The notes under the pieces were generated by a model. That model saw nothing but the letters and a program-made list of their open reading frames with translations. It did no database searches and was not told the DNA's origin. The translations under genes and the position numbers were made by a program. A stretch of DNA of 64,000 nucleotides from positions 284,428 through 348,427 of the forward strand of contig KZ627161.1 in the NCBI GenBank assembly GCA_002917775.1, in the 5' to 3' direction. Positions 1 to 9,435 of the stretch are shown piece by piece; position 1 is the stretch's first letter; every line of letters begins with the position of its first letter. This stretch comes from Glaciozyma antarctica PI12. Taxonomy: Eukaryota > Basidiomycota > Microbotryomycetes > Kriegeriales > Camptobasidiaceae.

Positions 1-1707
1 TNNCCCAAAAAAAAATNTCCTGGCACAGCTTGATCTTGGCGAACTGCTGCTCGGGCGTGATGTCGTTTCCGTGCACGGTCGAAGCGAATCTGCGGTCCCT
101 CATCAGCTCCCCTCGAAACCGATGAAGAGACATCACGTACCCGCACTGAGGCCCAACGCTGAGTTGCTCCAGAGGCGCGAACTTGGCCGCCTCCCTGATG
201 CGCGCAATAACCTCATCCTTGTTCTCCAGCTCACCCGTCTTGGTGGAGATGAGGCCGAGAGTGACGACCTTGTGTCCCTTGGGGAGGTGACGAAGGGGCT
301 CAAAGCCGCCCGAACGGGAGTCGTCGTACTCGAGGAGGTACATGTCGACGTTGAGTTCCTTGAGGAGGACTGCGCGAGGGGGTTAGCGAGCGCGAAGGAG
401 GGGAGAGGGGACGGACCCTCGGCGACGGGCTCGTAGCCTCCAGAGCTGAAGGAGCGACTGCGGAAGTTACCACTGCGTCCGTACTCATCAGCTGCCGTAC
501 CGAAAAGGAGGAGGGAGAAAGGACGTACCGGCACAAGTGGATCGCAGCGGTCATGTCGGCGGGCTTATCCCTCAACGCAGCGTTGATCAAGCTCGCGTAC
601 TGCTTAGGGAGCTGCTGAATATCCTCCCCGCGCTCGACGGCGCCGGCACGCATCTCGTCGGAGCACAAGTAGGCGAGGTTGGTATCATCGAGCTGGATGT
701 ACTTGCACTTCGCGGCGCGTTAGTAGCTGCTCGCTGGGTAGGAACACAGGACGTACGCCTGCAGCGGCGAGGGCGGCGATCTCGGCGCGGTAGACGGCTG
801 CGAGGTCCTCGAAGAAATCGTCGAGGTTGGGGTCTGCGAAAGAGGTCTTAGGACGCTGACAGCGCAGGAAGCGAGAGGGAACGCACAATAGTAAATATCG
901 ATGGCTGCGCGACCTCCACGGAAGTGAACCTGCTCAGATTCATCAGCTAGGTTCACGAATGAAGGGGGGGCAGAACGCACCATGGTGGGCGAAGGAATGG
1001 CGACCTTGACCTGGGAGTCCTTGCCGGTCAAGCAGCTCTGGACGTAAAGGAAGTCCTCGACCTGAATGGGAGCAGTGTGCTAAAACACCTCACGCATCAG
1101 CATACAAGCCGCGGCACGAGCAGGAACGCAGGAGGAGAGAGAGAGGACAAACCTCGAGCTTGCCAGTAACGGTAAGCTGCGGGGGAGCGGCCTCAGCCTT
1201 CTCTCCGACAAGCTTGTTCTTGGTGACGGTGACTCCTCCAACGTGCTTGAGGAAGCTGCGACCCCGCTCGTCAGCTTCCGCCCCACCAGCACCGTCCGCC
1301 TAAACTCACTCGAGGTGGAAGTACTCTCGTCTGCGCACGCAACTTATCAGCTCCCCTCGCCTCCTTCCCATAGCTAAAAAGGACTCACCGGAACTCTCCA
1401 TCGCTAATTCCCTTGAGTCCCGCCTCCTCCTGCTGCCTCACGACCTCCTTGATCGCAACATCCTCGACAGCGCGGAGCTCAGCGTCCGTGACCTTTCCCT
1501 CGAGGTTCGACTGGCGGGCAGCGTGAATCTCCTTGGGGCGGAGGAAGGATCCGACTGCGAGCGGCGACGTGTCAGTTCGTTGTGCTGAGTTGGGAGGAAA
1601 ACTCGGAGGAAGGGATTCGGGCCGAGGTGGGGGGCGCGCTGATGGAAGGGGAGCTTACCGTGCTCGGGGCGGTTGATGATGAGGCTTGCTGCTGCGGTAG
1701 GTGCCAT
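1..1707 (-). CDS. MetE-like cobalamin-independent methionine synthase C-domain protein (partial)
   Basis: Stand-alone UROD/MetE-type methyltransferase-like protein, related to the C-terminal catalytic half of vitamin B12-independent methionine synthase and to bacterial YxjG/YxjH. The start is the ATG at 1705-1707. After a first short exon the next reads VGSFLRPKEIHAARQ, then a GISDGEFRR motif, both typical of the family. Further exons carry HLCRGNFRSRSF (the zinc-site His-x-Cys region) and LSVGPQCGYVMSLHR (the second conserved Cys region). At least seven short introns are visible. The coding sequence runs off the left edge, where Ns begin, so the last residues are missing. Catalytic-looking His and Cys residues are present, but whether it makes methionine or acts on another thiol is unknown: the N-terminal half of true MetE is absent. 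Family call is firm, function is not. Confidence 0.85.
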
Positions 1708-2061
1708 CGTCTAGGTTTTGGCTGGGAGCTGGGTGGAGGGGGAGGAGAGAGAGAGAGGGAAAGCTGTTGATCGGTTCTTCCGCTCTCCGAAGATTCGAAC
1801 GGCACCGCAGCTGGGCCGTCTCTCCAGCCTGGATTCGTTTTTACGAGCTCGGTCTCTCTCTCTCGCTGCTGTGGTAGGAGGTGGGTGAGGAAAGACTCCA
1901 GCAAAGGAGTCCAACCAGAATACTGATCTAGAGTTGCGACTAAACGAAAAAAAGGGACAGAGAGCTATGTAAAGACTGGGTGGTACATCCATCGAGGAGC
2001 CTGCGATGGGGGGGAATAAAGGCAGACGGGGGGTATAGATGAGAAATGGGGCGAAGGCGCT
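1708..2061. other. intergenic gap, MetE-like promoter side
   Basis: The stretch upstream of the MetE-like start is rich in CT/GA runs (about 1740-1880) of the kind seen in 5' leaders here. No credible gene, RNA gene or clear TATA element is visible. Confidence 0.5.
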
Positions 2062-3237
2062 TCACGACGAAGACGATACAACACCGCGTCCTTCGCGACC
2101 GAGCTGCGAGAATCGAATCAGCTCCTATCGCACACAATCTCAAACTCGAAATCGCACTCACCTCCAATCCGAGCTGGCCTCCAGGATGGCACCTAAAGAA
2201 GTCGAGTCTCCTCTCCTTGCCCCCCTTGTCCCACCCGAGCCTCAGCCGACTCACGCACAGCGCGAGCGCATCCCCCATCGCCATCGCCGTCATCACACTG
2301 CTCGTCGGAGCTGGCAACGCCGAATCCGCCTCATCGCTCGCAGCCTTCTCCCCTCCCGCCCTCGCGCTCGCTCCCATATCCGCTCCCGTTCCCGCATCGA
2401 GCCATTTCGCACATCCACGCGCGAGGACTGAGTCGGGATCGCGCGTGACGGCGATGAGAGTTCGTACTCTAGGTCGGACGATGGGGAGGAGACGCATGAG
2501 CTCAGCGGTGGCGCCAGAGTGGGAGATGAGGAGGAGGGCGTCGCAGGGAGAGGAGGGGGAACAGGGGCATAGGACGCCTAGGTCGCCGTGGAGCGCTTCG
2601 AGTGGGTGCATGAAGACGGATTGGATGCCTGCGATCGTTCCTGAGTTAGCTGCGGAGCCGTGTACTACAAGCAGAGCAGCTCACCAAGCGAATTGAACGT
2701 CGCTACCATCTTTTTGGCTACGATCCCCGATTTGCCCACGCCGGTAATGACAACCTTGCCATGAGCTGGCAAGTTGCCCAAGCTCTCCACGACCTCCTTG
2801 AACGCCAGGTTCGTCCTCGATTCGCTCCTCTCCCATCCGATCTGCACGTGCGGCTCGAGGTCGACGCGGAACGGTTCGTCCTCCAGGATCGGCTCTGCCG
2901 CTGGAGCCATGCGCGCCGCGAGCGCTAGGAGTGCGTAGGCCTCATTACGGATTATGGACGAGGCGTAGGCGGCCAGTTGTGTGGGTGTAGGCTTGGCGAT
3001 AGAGTCGGGCAGATGAAGATCGGGGACGACCGACGAGAAGGGGCTGGCGGGGAGGGCGGGCGATGAGGCGAGGGAGGAGGAAGACGAGGTGCTGGAGAAG
3101 GAATGGGGAGTAGAAGAGGTGTCCGAGTCTGAGGAGAAGGGATCGGAGAGGGAGTTGGACTTGGTGAAGCCGCAAGGAGAAGTTGGGAGCGAGAATGAGA
3201 CTCCTGAGTCGTGGCGCTGCTTGAGGGCGTAGGACAT
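2062..3237 (-). CDS. SIS-domain protein, KpsF/GutQ-like sugar-phosphate isomerase homologue
   Basis: Begins at the ATG at 3235-3237 with a Ser-rich tail of about 90 residues, followed by a SIS (sugar isomerase) domain. Visible motifs are VVITGVGKSGIVAKKM (sugar-phosphate binding loop), LLLISHSGATAEL and RCHPGGQLGLE, all hallmarks of the arabinose-5-phosphate isomerase (KpsF/KdsD) family. One intron near 2660-2690 and a last one near 2110-2170 are inferred; the final exon ends LGREGRGVVSSSS and stop (2062-2064). Bacterial homologues carry two CBS domains after the SIS domain; these are absent. Fungi do not make KDO, so the substrate is unknown. It is divergent from the thiamine pyrophosphokinase gene. 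Family call strong, reaction not assignable. Confidence 0.8.
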
Positions 3238-3815
3238 AGCTGAGGTGTTGCTGGCTCTGATGCCTTTTGAACGAGAGAGGTTGGAGGAAGAGAGAGAGAG
3301 GGATCGAGTCGATTTGCTGCTGACTTTCTCGTCCCTCGGGCGAGAGCAGCCAGCGCGGACGGCGATTGCGAGATCCAGATTGACCGCGTCACTTTTTTCC
3401 ACGAAAAACAGTGCCGTTTCGAGGTAAAATTCAGGCAGGACCAGTAGTATATATATACCCACCATACTCGTACGCAGAGGACCCTGCAGGAACGAGTCGA
3501 AAACGAGGTGTTGTTGACGAGGAACCGCGTGCTGAGCCTGCCCTCAGCACGAATCGAATGCGAGCTTTTCGCCTGTTCGCTCGCCGTCAGATCTCGATCC
3601 AACACGCGCTACCCAAGCTCAAGAGCGCGCCGATAGCCTTGTCGTAGTAGTGGTTTGTCTGTGCAGTTGTCAGCTGGAGCTGTATTACCCACGCTCTCTC
3701 GCGATGAGGAACCGATCTACTCTCGCTTTCAAACCCGAACTTGCTGCTTTCGCTCCAGATCCGCTCACGCCGTTAAGCGCACCTCCGCCGCCGCTCTCTG
3801 CGATCCTCGAGCGCG
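3238..3815. other. divergent intergenic region
   Basis: Shared upstream region of the SIS-domain gene (minus) and the thiamine pyrophosphokinase gene (plus). It holds one strong TATA-like tract, listed separately. Open frames here have no recognisable content. Confidence 0.5.
3448..3457. promoter_or_regulatory. TATA-like tract
   Basis: A palindromic TATATATATA run about 210 bp upstream of the SIS-domain start codon in an otherwise GC-rich region. Being palindromic it could serve either strand; position favours the minus-strand gene. Confidence 0.45.
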
Positions 3816-4894
3816 ATGGCGTCCAAGTCGTGGTCTACTAGTTCGTTCCTCAGCCCGCCAACGTCCAGCTCACGACCCAACGCGCTCGTCATCCTCAACT
3901 CGCCTCTGGTACACGACGGCCTCTTCCGCCTCCTCTGGGCCGCCTGTACGTTCCTCCCGCCTTTCCTGCAAAGCCTCACAGCGTACTGACTGCTCGGCTT
4001 CAGCGTCAGTGCGGTACTGCGCCGACGGAGGAGCAAACAGGCTTTACGAGCGCTTCGTACGGACAGCAGAGGCGAGGGGAGAGGATCCCGCGGCGTTCCT
4101 GCCTGATCTTATTAAGGGGGACTTGGACTCGCTCAAACCTCACGTACGCGAGTTCTACGCCTCGAACGTACGTCCCTCCGTCCCCTCCCTTCCTCCAGCA
4201 AGCTCACCTCTCCGCACGCGCGCAGAACGTTCCCATCATCCGCGACTCAGATCAGGACTCTACCGACCTAGGGAAATGCATCGCCTCGCTGGTGGAGCAC
4301 GAGCTCGCGCAAGGCGGAATGGAGCACCAGCTCATCCTCTCGGGCGGGCTGAGCGGGCGACTGGACCAGACGGTGCACACTATGCACGCTCTCACACTGC
4401 TGGGGGAGAGCAGGGAGTTTACTTGGGCAGTGGGGGCGGAGAGCGTGGCGTGCGTTCTGATGAAAGTGCGTTCTTTTGGGGCAGGAGGTGTGGTGCGACG
4501 AGCTGATGCAGAGCAGGGGAGGCACGAGATGAGGATTAATTTGGACCACTTTGGGGATACGTGTGGGGTGCTGCCGGTGGGAGAACCGGCGAAGGTGACG
4601 ACGAAGGGGCTCAAGTGGGACCTCGGACCAGACTCTTGTACGTGGCTCCTTCCACCCCTCCCCTCCAGCTCCCACGACCTCCCCTCCGTACTCAGACATC
4701 TTTTGTGCGGCCCGTGTGCGTTGGAGTCCCATCGAGCGCACGCTGACTCTCCTTCGCAACCCCTCGCAGACGCCTACCCCACCTCCGTCGCCACAGCCGT
4801 CTCCTCCTCGAACCACCTCCCCGGAGAGTACGTTACGCTCGAGACGGACGTTCCGATCGTCTGGACTTTCGAAGTGCGAGGAGCGAAGGAGTGA
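3816..4894 (+). CDS. THI80: Thiamine pyrophosphokinase
   Basis: Makes thiamine diphosphate from thiamine and ATP in the cytosol. The start is ATG 3816. Exons joined by eye read [16 protein letters not shown], then [14 protein letters not shown] (conserved catalytic-domain start), [14 protein letters not shown] (the GDxDS motif), [15 protein letters not shown] (the DQDxTD motif) and [16 protein letters not shown] (the GGxxGRxDQ motif). The C-terminal thiamin-binding domain includes [10 protein letters not shown] and a Ser-Ser-Asn-His stretch. Four introns, roughly 3946-4003, 4168-4225, 4466-4516 and 4638-4770, keep the frame when removed. All family motifs are intact and length is normal, about 255 residues. 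No thiamine riboswitch was recognised near it. Confidence 0.93.
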
Positions 4895-5291
4895 TGGGCG
4901 ATGAGCGAGCCGACGATTTCGCTCGCGCGAGCTTCGAGCAGCGACGGAATGCGGGCGGGACCCTGCAATGGCGGATGGAGCTCGCCGTGGGAAGCTTGTG
5001 GGGAGCTTGTTTGGCTGGGGGAGGAGCATGAAGGGCGTCGTTCGAGCAGAGCGGCCTTCGTACTCGAGGATGCTCCGAGTCGATGCTTCGCCGCAAGGCT
5101 GTCCTCGTGGCCTGTTTGGATCTCTTTAGAACGCCTTTACCGTGCATCTACGAACCCTTGTAAAGCAATCTTAGATCCAGTCGTCGCAGGAGAAGGCAGG
5201 AGACTGAAACCGCTCCCCTCCTCTCGCCGCGCCAAGTTCCAGCTCCACCAGCACCACCTCTCTCCCTCCTCCCCCGGCTCCCTCTCTCAAA
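4895..5291. other. intergenic gap
   Basis: Between the THI80 3' end and the NUO9.5 start. An ATG-initiated frame from 4901 continues out of frame into the next gene; it has no recognisable content and is probably leader or promoter DNA. CT-rich DNA just before 5292 resembles a 5' leader. Confidence 0.45.
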
Positions 5292-6047
5292 ATGGCCTCC
5301 ATCCACGCCCAAGTCCTCGGTCCCTTCCGCCGTACCTACACCTACCTCGTCCGCCCCCTCCCTCTCCTCCCAGCCCCCGCTGACCCCCCCTCCTTCCAAC
5401 AGCAACGCCAGGCGCACGAGCAGCCCGCCATCTTCTACTCCGTCATCATTGGTGCCGTCGGTGCGCTCCTTTCTTCTTCCCCCAAGAACAGAGGAGTAGC
5501 TGACTAGGTGTGAAGGACCCGTTTTGGTGCTCGTCGTGCCGGAGGTGCGCAAGTCCTTCTTCGGGTGGACCCCGATCGAGCGCCCGCCTACGACCTACCC
5601 CGGTACGTGGTCTCTCCTCTCCTACGTACAGAGGTGGCAGGGCGGTGAAGCTGACGGTCTTTGCTCTCCTCCCTCCTTCCTCCGATCCCTCCCTCCCTTT
5701 CTCCCCCGCCTCTCCTTCGACTGCGACTCCGCCTATTCGACTATGCGCGTACGATGGGGAACAGTGCCCAGTCGAGCACGGGATGCGTCGTTGGTGGGGT
5801 ACGAGGATGGATGGAAGCCTTCCGCATGAGCGGCTTGCTTTGCGGCGGGCGGACGGGCGTAGAGGAGGGCACGTGGCGCGGAGGGGGATGGAAGTACAAC
5901 ACGGTTTCGCTGGACCTGGTTGCTGGGACATGCCGCGTGGACGAGGACGCTGCTCGGGCTCACTGCTCCTGCTCGCTTGAGAGGCGGTATTCTCTCTCTC
6001 TGCTCATTCTCTCTCTCTGCTCGATACCAGCTCCAAAAGAAGTGTAG
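5292..6047 (+). CDS. NUO9.5: NADH:ubiquinone oxidoreductase 9.5-kDa subunit (NDUFA3-like)
   Basis: Small single-span accessory subunit of mitochondrial complex I. Exon 1 (5292-5460) encodes an N-terminal stretch ending FYSVIIGAVG; exon 2 (5516-5602) gives PVLVLVVPEVRKSFFGWTP and IERPPTTYP. The last coding exon (6031-6047) is only 17 nt and encodes APKEV and stop, reached after a 428-nt intron (5603-6030). The product is 90 residues, the family's usual size, and the hydrophobic VIIGAVGPVLVLVVP segment is the membrane helix. The pattern (short N terminus, F-Y-S-x-I-I-G, G-P-V, T-Y-P near the end) matches fungal NUO9.5 from memory. The long last intron is unusual for this region. The tail assignment rests on frame plus the TYP-(A/V)-P ending. 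Confidence 0.82.
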
Positions 6048-6094
6048 GCTAGCGTTCCAGCCCCAGCCCCCTCTTCCCCTCGCCTGCAAGCCCT

Positions 6095-6939
6095 CTACTT
6101 CGACACGGCCTCGACAACGGCGTCCTTGACAGCCTCAACGGGCGCAAGTGCCTTGGCCTTGGCTTCTTTCTCTGCTCCTCCAAGATCTGCGTGCGGACGT
6201 TAGCTGAGTGCTGCAACTACAAGAGAGAGGGGAGACGTGCAGTGGTCTGCGGAGGAGTAAAAGGGTCAGCACTGAGAGCGAGACGGTGAGGGGGAGGACG
6301 CACAGTTCACGAAGCGGAATCCCTGGGTCATCTGTGTTGTTGCGTTCGTGGCGTGCTGCGGTGTAGAACATAAGCTTGCTGCTAGGTTACGAGCAGAGAA
6401 GAGGACGCACGCAGGCGAAGAGAAGGTACTGACGGGGAGAGATGATCAGCTCAGCTCCTCACGACGCACAGCTAGCGAACTGAACGTACGTTTCGGGGCT
6501 GCACGCGCCAGGCTTTGTACCGAACGCACAGTCAGCTCCTCTCCAGCAATCCCTCCACCGGCCCGGACTCACCAAAGCGCATGAACACCATCCTGCATTC
6601 ACCATATCAGCTCTCCCTCCCACAGCGTTCCCACAAGAAAAAGCACGCACGAGTAGGAAGATAGGGCAACAGTCATAGGTCCCGAAATGAATTCGGGATC
6701 CTTGCGCAGGTCCGCAATCGCCGCGAGGGGGAGTCCCCAGTTCGCGAGCGGTCTGGTCGGTTCGCCATCAGCTCGAGCGCGCCAGGAGGAAGGAGGAGGA
6801 CGGACCCCCAAAAGTGGGTGGAGAAGAAGTACTTGCGCGCCTCGGGGGACCTGAGCAAAGGGTGTTAGAAGGGGTTGGGGAGGGAGGAGCGAAGGGAGGA
6901 GTGGACGAACTTGGCCCAGTGGATGAAGCCGGATGACAT
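6095..6939 (-). CDS. MPC1: Mitochondrial pyruvate carrier subunit 1
   Basis: Inner-membrane subunit of the heterodimeric pyruvate carrier. The coding sequence is split into very small exons that join cleanly: [94 protein letters not shown], then a charged tail ending VVEAVSK and stop (6095-6097). [33 protein letters not shown] and ACHATN are the MPC1 signature segments. Length is about 126 residues, as expected. Six or seven introns interrupt under 400 coding nt. The ATG at 6937-6939 follows what looks like a 5' leader intron ending GCGCAG. It is divergent from the methyltransferase gene with a 225-bp spacer. Confidence 0.93.
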
Positions 6940-7164
6940 CTGCGCTGGGGTTAGCTGAGGCCTGTAGGCTACTAGGCACTGTACGTACGCTGATCTGCTG
7001 CTGTGGAGAGAAGAGGAGGAGGAAGAGAGGGACTCTTCACCGCGAGCGCCAGGTCAATCGATGCTCGCGCTGAGGGGGTTGGTTCCTGCCACACCACCGC
7101 TCCAGACAAGGACTCTGCCCAAGCGCACAGCTGCTCCAGCCAGGTTACAAGCGAACCTCCAGCC

Positions 7165-8398
7165 ATGGCTCCCTCCCGCTCTCCCTCACCAACTCCTTCC
7201 AGCTCCTCCTCCCATGGCTTCGCCGACTTTATGGAGGTACGCCCGTCCCTCCTGAGCCTATCCGAGCCAGCTAACGCAGAGCACCCTCTTTCAGGAGCCT
7301 GCTTCCTTCCGCCCCGCGACGCCTCCTCCCACAACGGTCCCCTACGCTCGAAGAAAGTACGGCGGCGAAGGTCCCCTCCTCGGCCCTTCCTCTGTCGAAG
7401 TAGGGCTGGTTAGCGGGCACCCACTGTGGGGTAAGCGCTACCGTACCTCTGCGAACCAACGACAGAGCTAACGCGCCTCGGCAGGCCACATTCTCTACCC
7501 AGCTGCGATCGCGATGTCGCACTTCCTCGAGCTGCATTCCTTAGCTCTTCTGCGCGGGGAGAACGGGAAAGGAAAGGGGAAGAACGTGCTGGAGCTTGGT
7601 GCGGGAGGCGGACTCCCAGCACTCGTCGCAGCGCTCGAAGGCGCAGGCCAGGCGAGTCTCCCTCCTCCTCCCTCCTCCTCCCTCCTCCTCCCTCCTCCTC
7701 CCTCCTCCTCCCTCCTCCCTCCCTCCTCCTCCTCGCTAACCCAGGCACCCGCAGGTCGTCATCTCCGACTTCCCCGACCCTTCGCTCGTGAACAACATCG
7801 CGAAGAACATCTCTCTCAACATCGGCGCACTGAGCGATACCCCAGGAGTCGCAGCGACCCACTCCGTCGTTCGTCCGTTCCCCTCCCCTCCCTACCCGGC
7901 TAACAGGACCACAGGGCTTCACCTGGGGCGGTCCCACTGCACCTCTCTTCGAACCTCTGTCCTCCGTACCCTACCTCGACCTCCAACCTCGTCTCCAACC
8001 TCGTCTTCAACCACTCGCAGCACGGCGCCCTCCTCGACAGCTGCCTCGCTCTCCTCTCCCCTCCCACCCCTTCCACCCCCCTCAAACCCTCTAACGAGAT
8101 TCCTCCGATCGACCTCTCGCTCGAGACTCTCTCGACTCCAGCATTACTGTGCTTCTACTCGCACCACCGACCGACCGAGGAGCTCATAGCGGCGGATCTG
8201 GGGTTCGTAGCTCTTGCGCGCGCGAAAGGGTGGACGGTGAGGAGGGTGTGGAAGGACGATGGAGCGGGGGTGAGTAGGCTGGCTTTCGCAGTGAGAGGAG
8301 GGCGCTGATGTCTTGTCGTGCAGCCGGCGTTCCCGGAGGACGGGGGAGATATCTGCATTCGCGGAACGGTACACGGGTGGGCACTGACGAGGGAGTAG
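7165..8398 (+). CDS. EFM7: EFM7/NNT1-type protein N-lysine methyltransferase
   Basis: Seven-beta-strand SAM methyltransferase of the family that modifies the N-terminal region of elongation factor eEF1A. Starts at ATG 7165. The joined exons show STLFQEPASFRP, SGHPLWGHILYPAAIAMS, then motif I NVLELGAGGGLPALVAAL, VVISDFPDPSLVNNI (post-I, the acidic SAM contact) and GFTWGG, matching the yeast EFM7 order. A Pro/Arg-rich insertion follows, then FYSHHRPTEELIAADLG and a C-terminal strand ending GWALTRE and stop (8396-8398). One intron, 7652-7754, begins GCGAGT, a GC-AG type, and holds a CTCCCTC microsatellite. Assignment to EFM7 rather than another METTL21-like enzyme rests on the HPLWGH and YPDPDL-like motifs. 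Confidence 0.82.
7657..7738 (+). repeat. CT-rich microsatellite in intron
   Basis: Interrupted tandem repeat of CTCCTCC/CTCCCTC units filling most of the GC-AG intron of the EFM7-type gene. Length is probably variable between strains. Confidence 0.8.
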
Positions 8399-8782
8399 AG
8401 CGAGCGGAGTGGAATGAATACACTAGTTCGGAACGACTTCGTCCTCAGGGCTGCCTGTGCGAGCCGTCCTCGAATTGCGTTCACGACTGCGTTCGCTTGC
8501 CAGCGCCGTTGAAGAGAGCTGTGCACGCGACGAGCAGCAGTACGGCACGTGCGAGGAGCAGTCAGACGCACAGGGCGAAGCTGGCGAACGCAAGCAGCGG
8601 GTCGGACGAAAGTTTCGACGCAGAGCCTCCCACCCCAACGCAATCGAGCAGAGGTTCCCCAGCAGCGTCCAATCCTCCCCAGTCCTCCTCCGCACCCCAT
8701 AATTGGTGAGAAGGACGCGCACTGCATTCCCACACTGCACCTCTCCTCCGCCCTCAACAATCCCAAAAAGACGTCCAAAAGC
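8399..8782. other. convergent 3' region
   Basis: Space between the stops of the EFM7-type gene (plus) and uL14 (minus). It holds the two 3' UTRs; no further gene is supported. Confidence 0.5.
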
Positions 8783-9435
8783 TTAGACGACGGTTCCGGC
8801 GTTGGAGGCAATTCGGGGCCAGAGATCAGCCTGCGAAGAAACGGGTTCAGTACTGCGAGCCAGGCGGAGAGGGTGAGAGGGACGCACGCATTCCTTGGCG
8901 ACGGGGCCAGCGATGGCAGATCCCTTCATCTCTCCCTTGGGGTTCACGATAACACCTGTTCCGCGCATCGTCAGCACCAGCTCGGGAGATGGAACGCCCG
9001 GAGAAAGACGTACCGGCGTTGTCCTCGAAGTAGAGGAAGACACCGTCACGACGACGCCACGCCTTGCGCTGGCGAATGACGATAGCGGGGTGGACTGCAA
9101 AGACCCTCGTCAGCCCTCCTCCTTCACTCCACACGCAGGAACAAGCGCACCCTTCTTTCGGAGGTCGGGCTTTCCCTTCTTCACCGTCGCCATCACCATG
9201 TCTCCAGCGGAGGCGGCCGGGAGCCTGTTGAGACGGGCACCGAAGCGGGTGACGGAGATGACCTGTAATCCACGCGCTCCGTCAGCTCCCATCCACCCCA
9301 TCCCCAACGAGAACGACGCACGTAGAGGTTCTTGGCTCCAGAGTTGTCGGCGCAGTTCATCACGGCTCCGACGGGGAGGGCGAGCGTCATGCGGAACTTG
9401 TTTCCGGCGGATCCTCCGCGTCCTCGGGCTGCCAT
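8783..9435 (-). CDS. RPL23: 60S ribosomal protein uL14 (L23)
   Basis: Conserved protein of the large ribosomal subunit, at the subunit interface. Start ATG 9433-9435. Exons read [122 protein letters not shown] and [15 protein letters not shown], stop TAA at 8783-8785. Length about 139 residues and sequence order are exactly those of eukaryotic uL14. Four introns; the last splits GPVAKEC from ADLWPR. The upstream stretch is purine-rich on the plus strand, so CT-rich in the leader, as usual for ribosomal protein genes. Confidence 0.97.

Noticed and set aside
4901-5383. 160-codon ATG-initiated plus-strand frame
   Set aside because: Composition is that of non-coding leader, it overlaps NUO9.5 in another frame, and has no family features.
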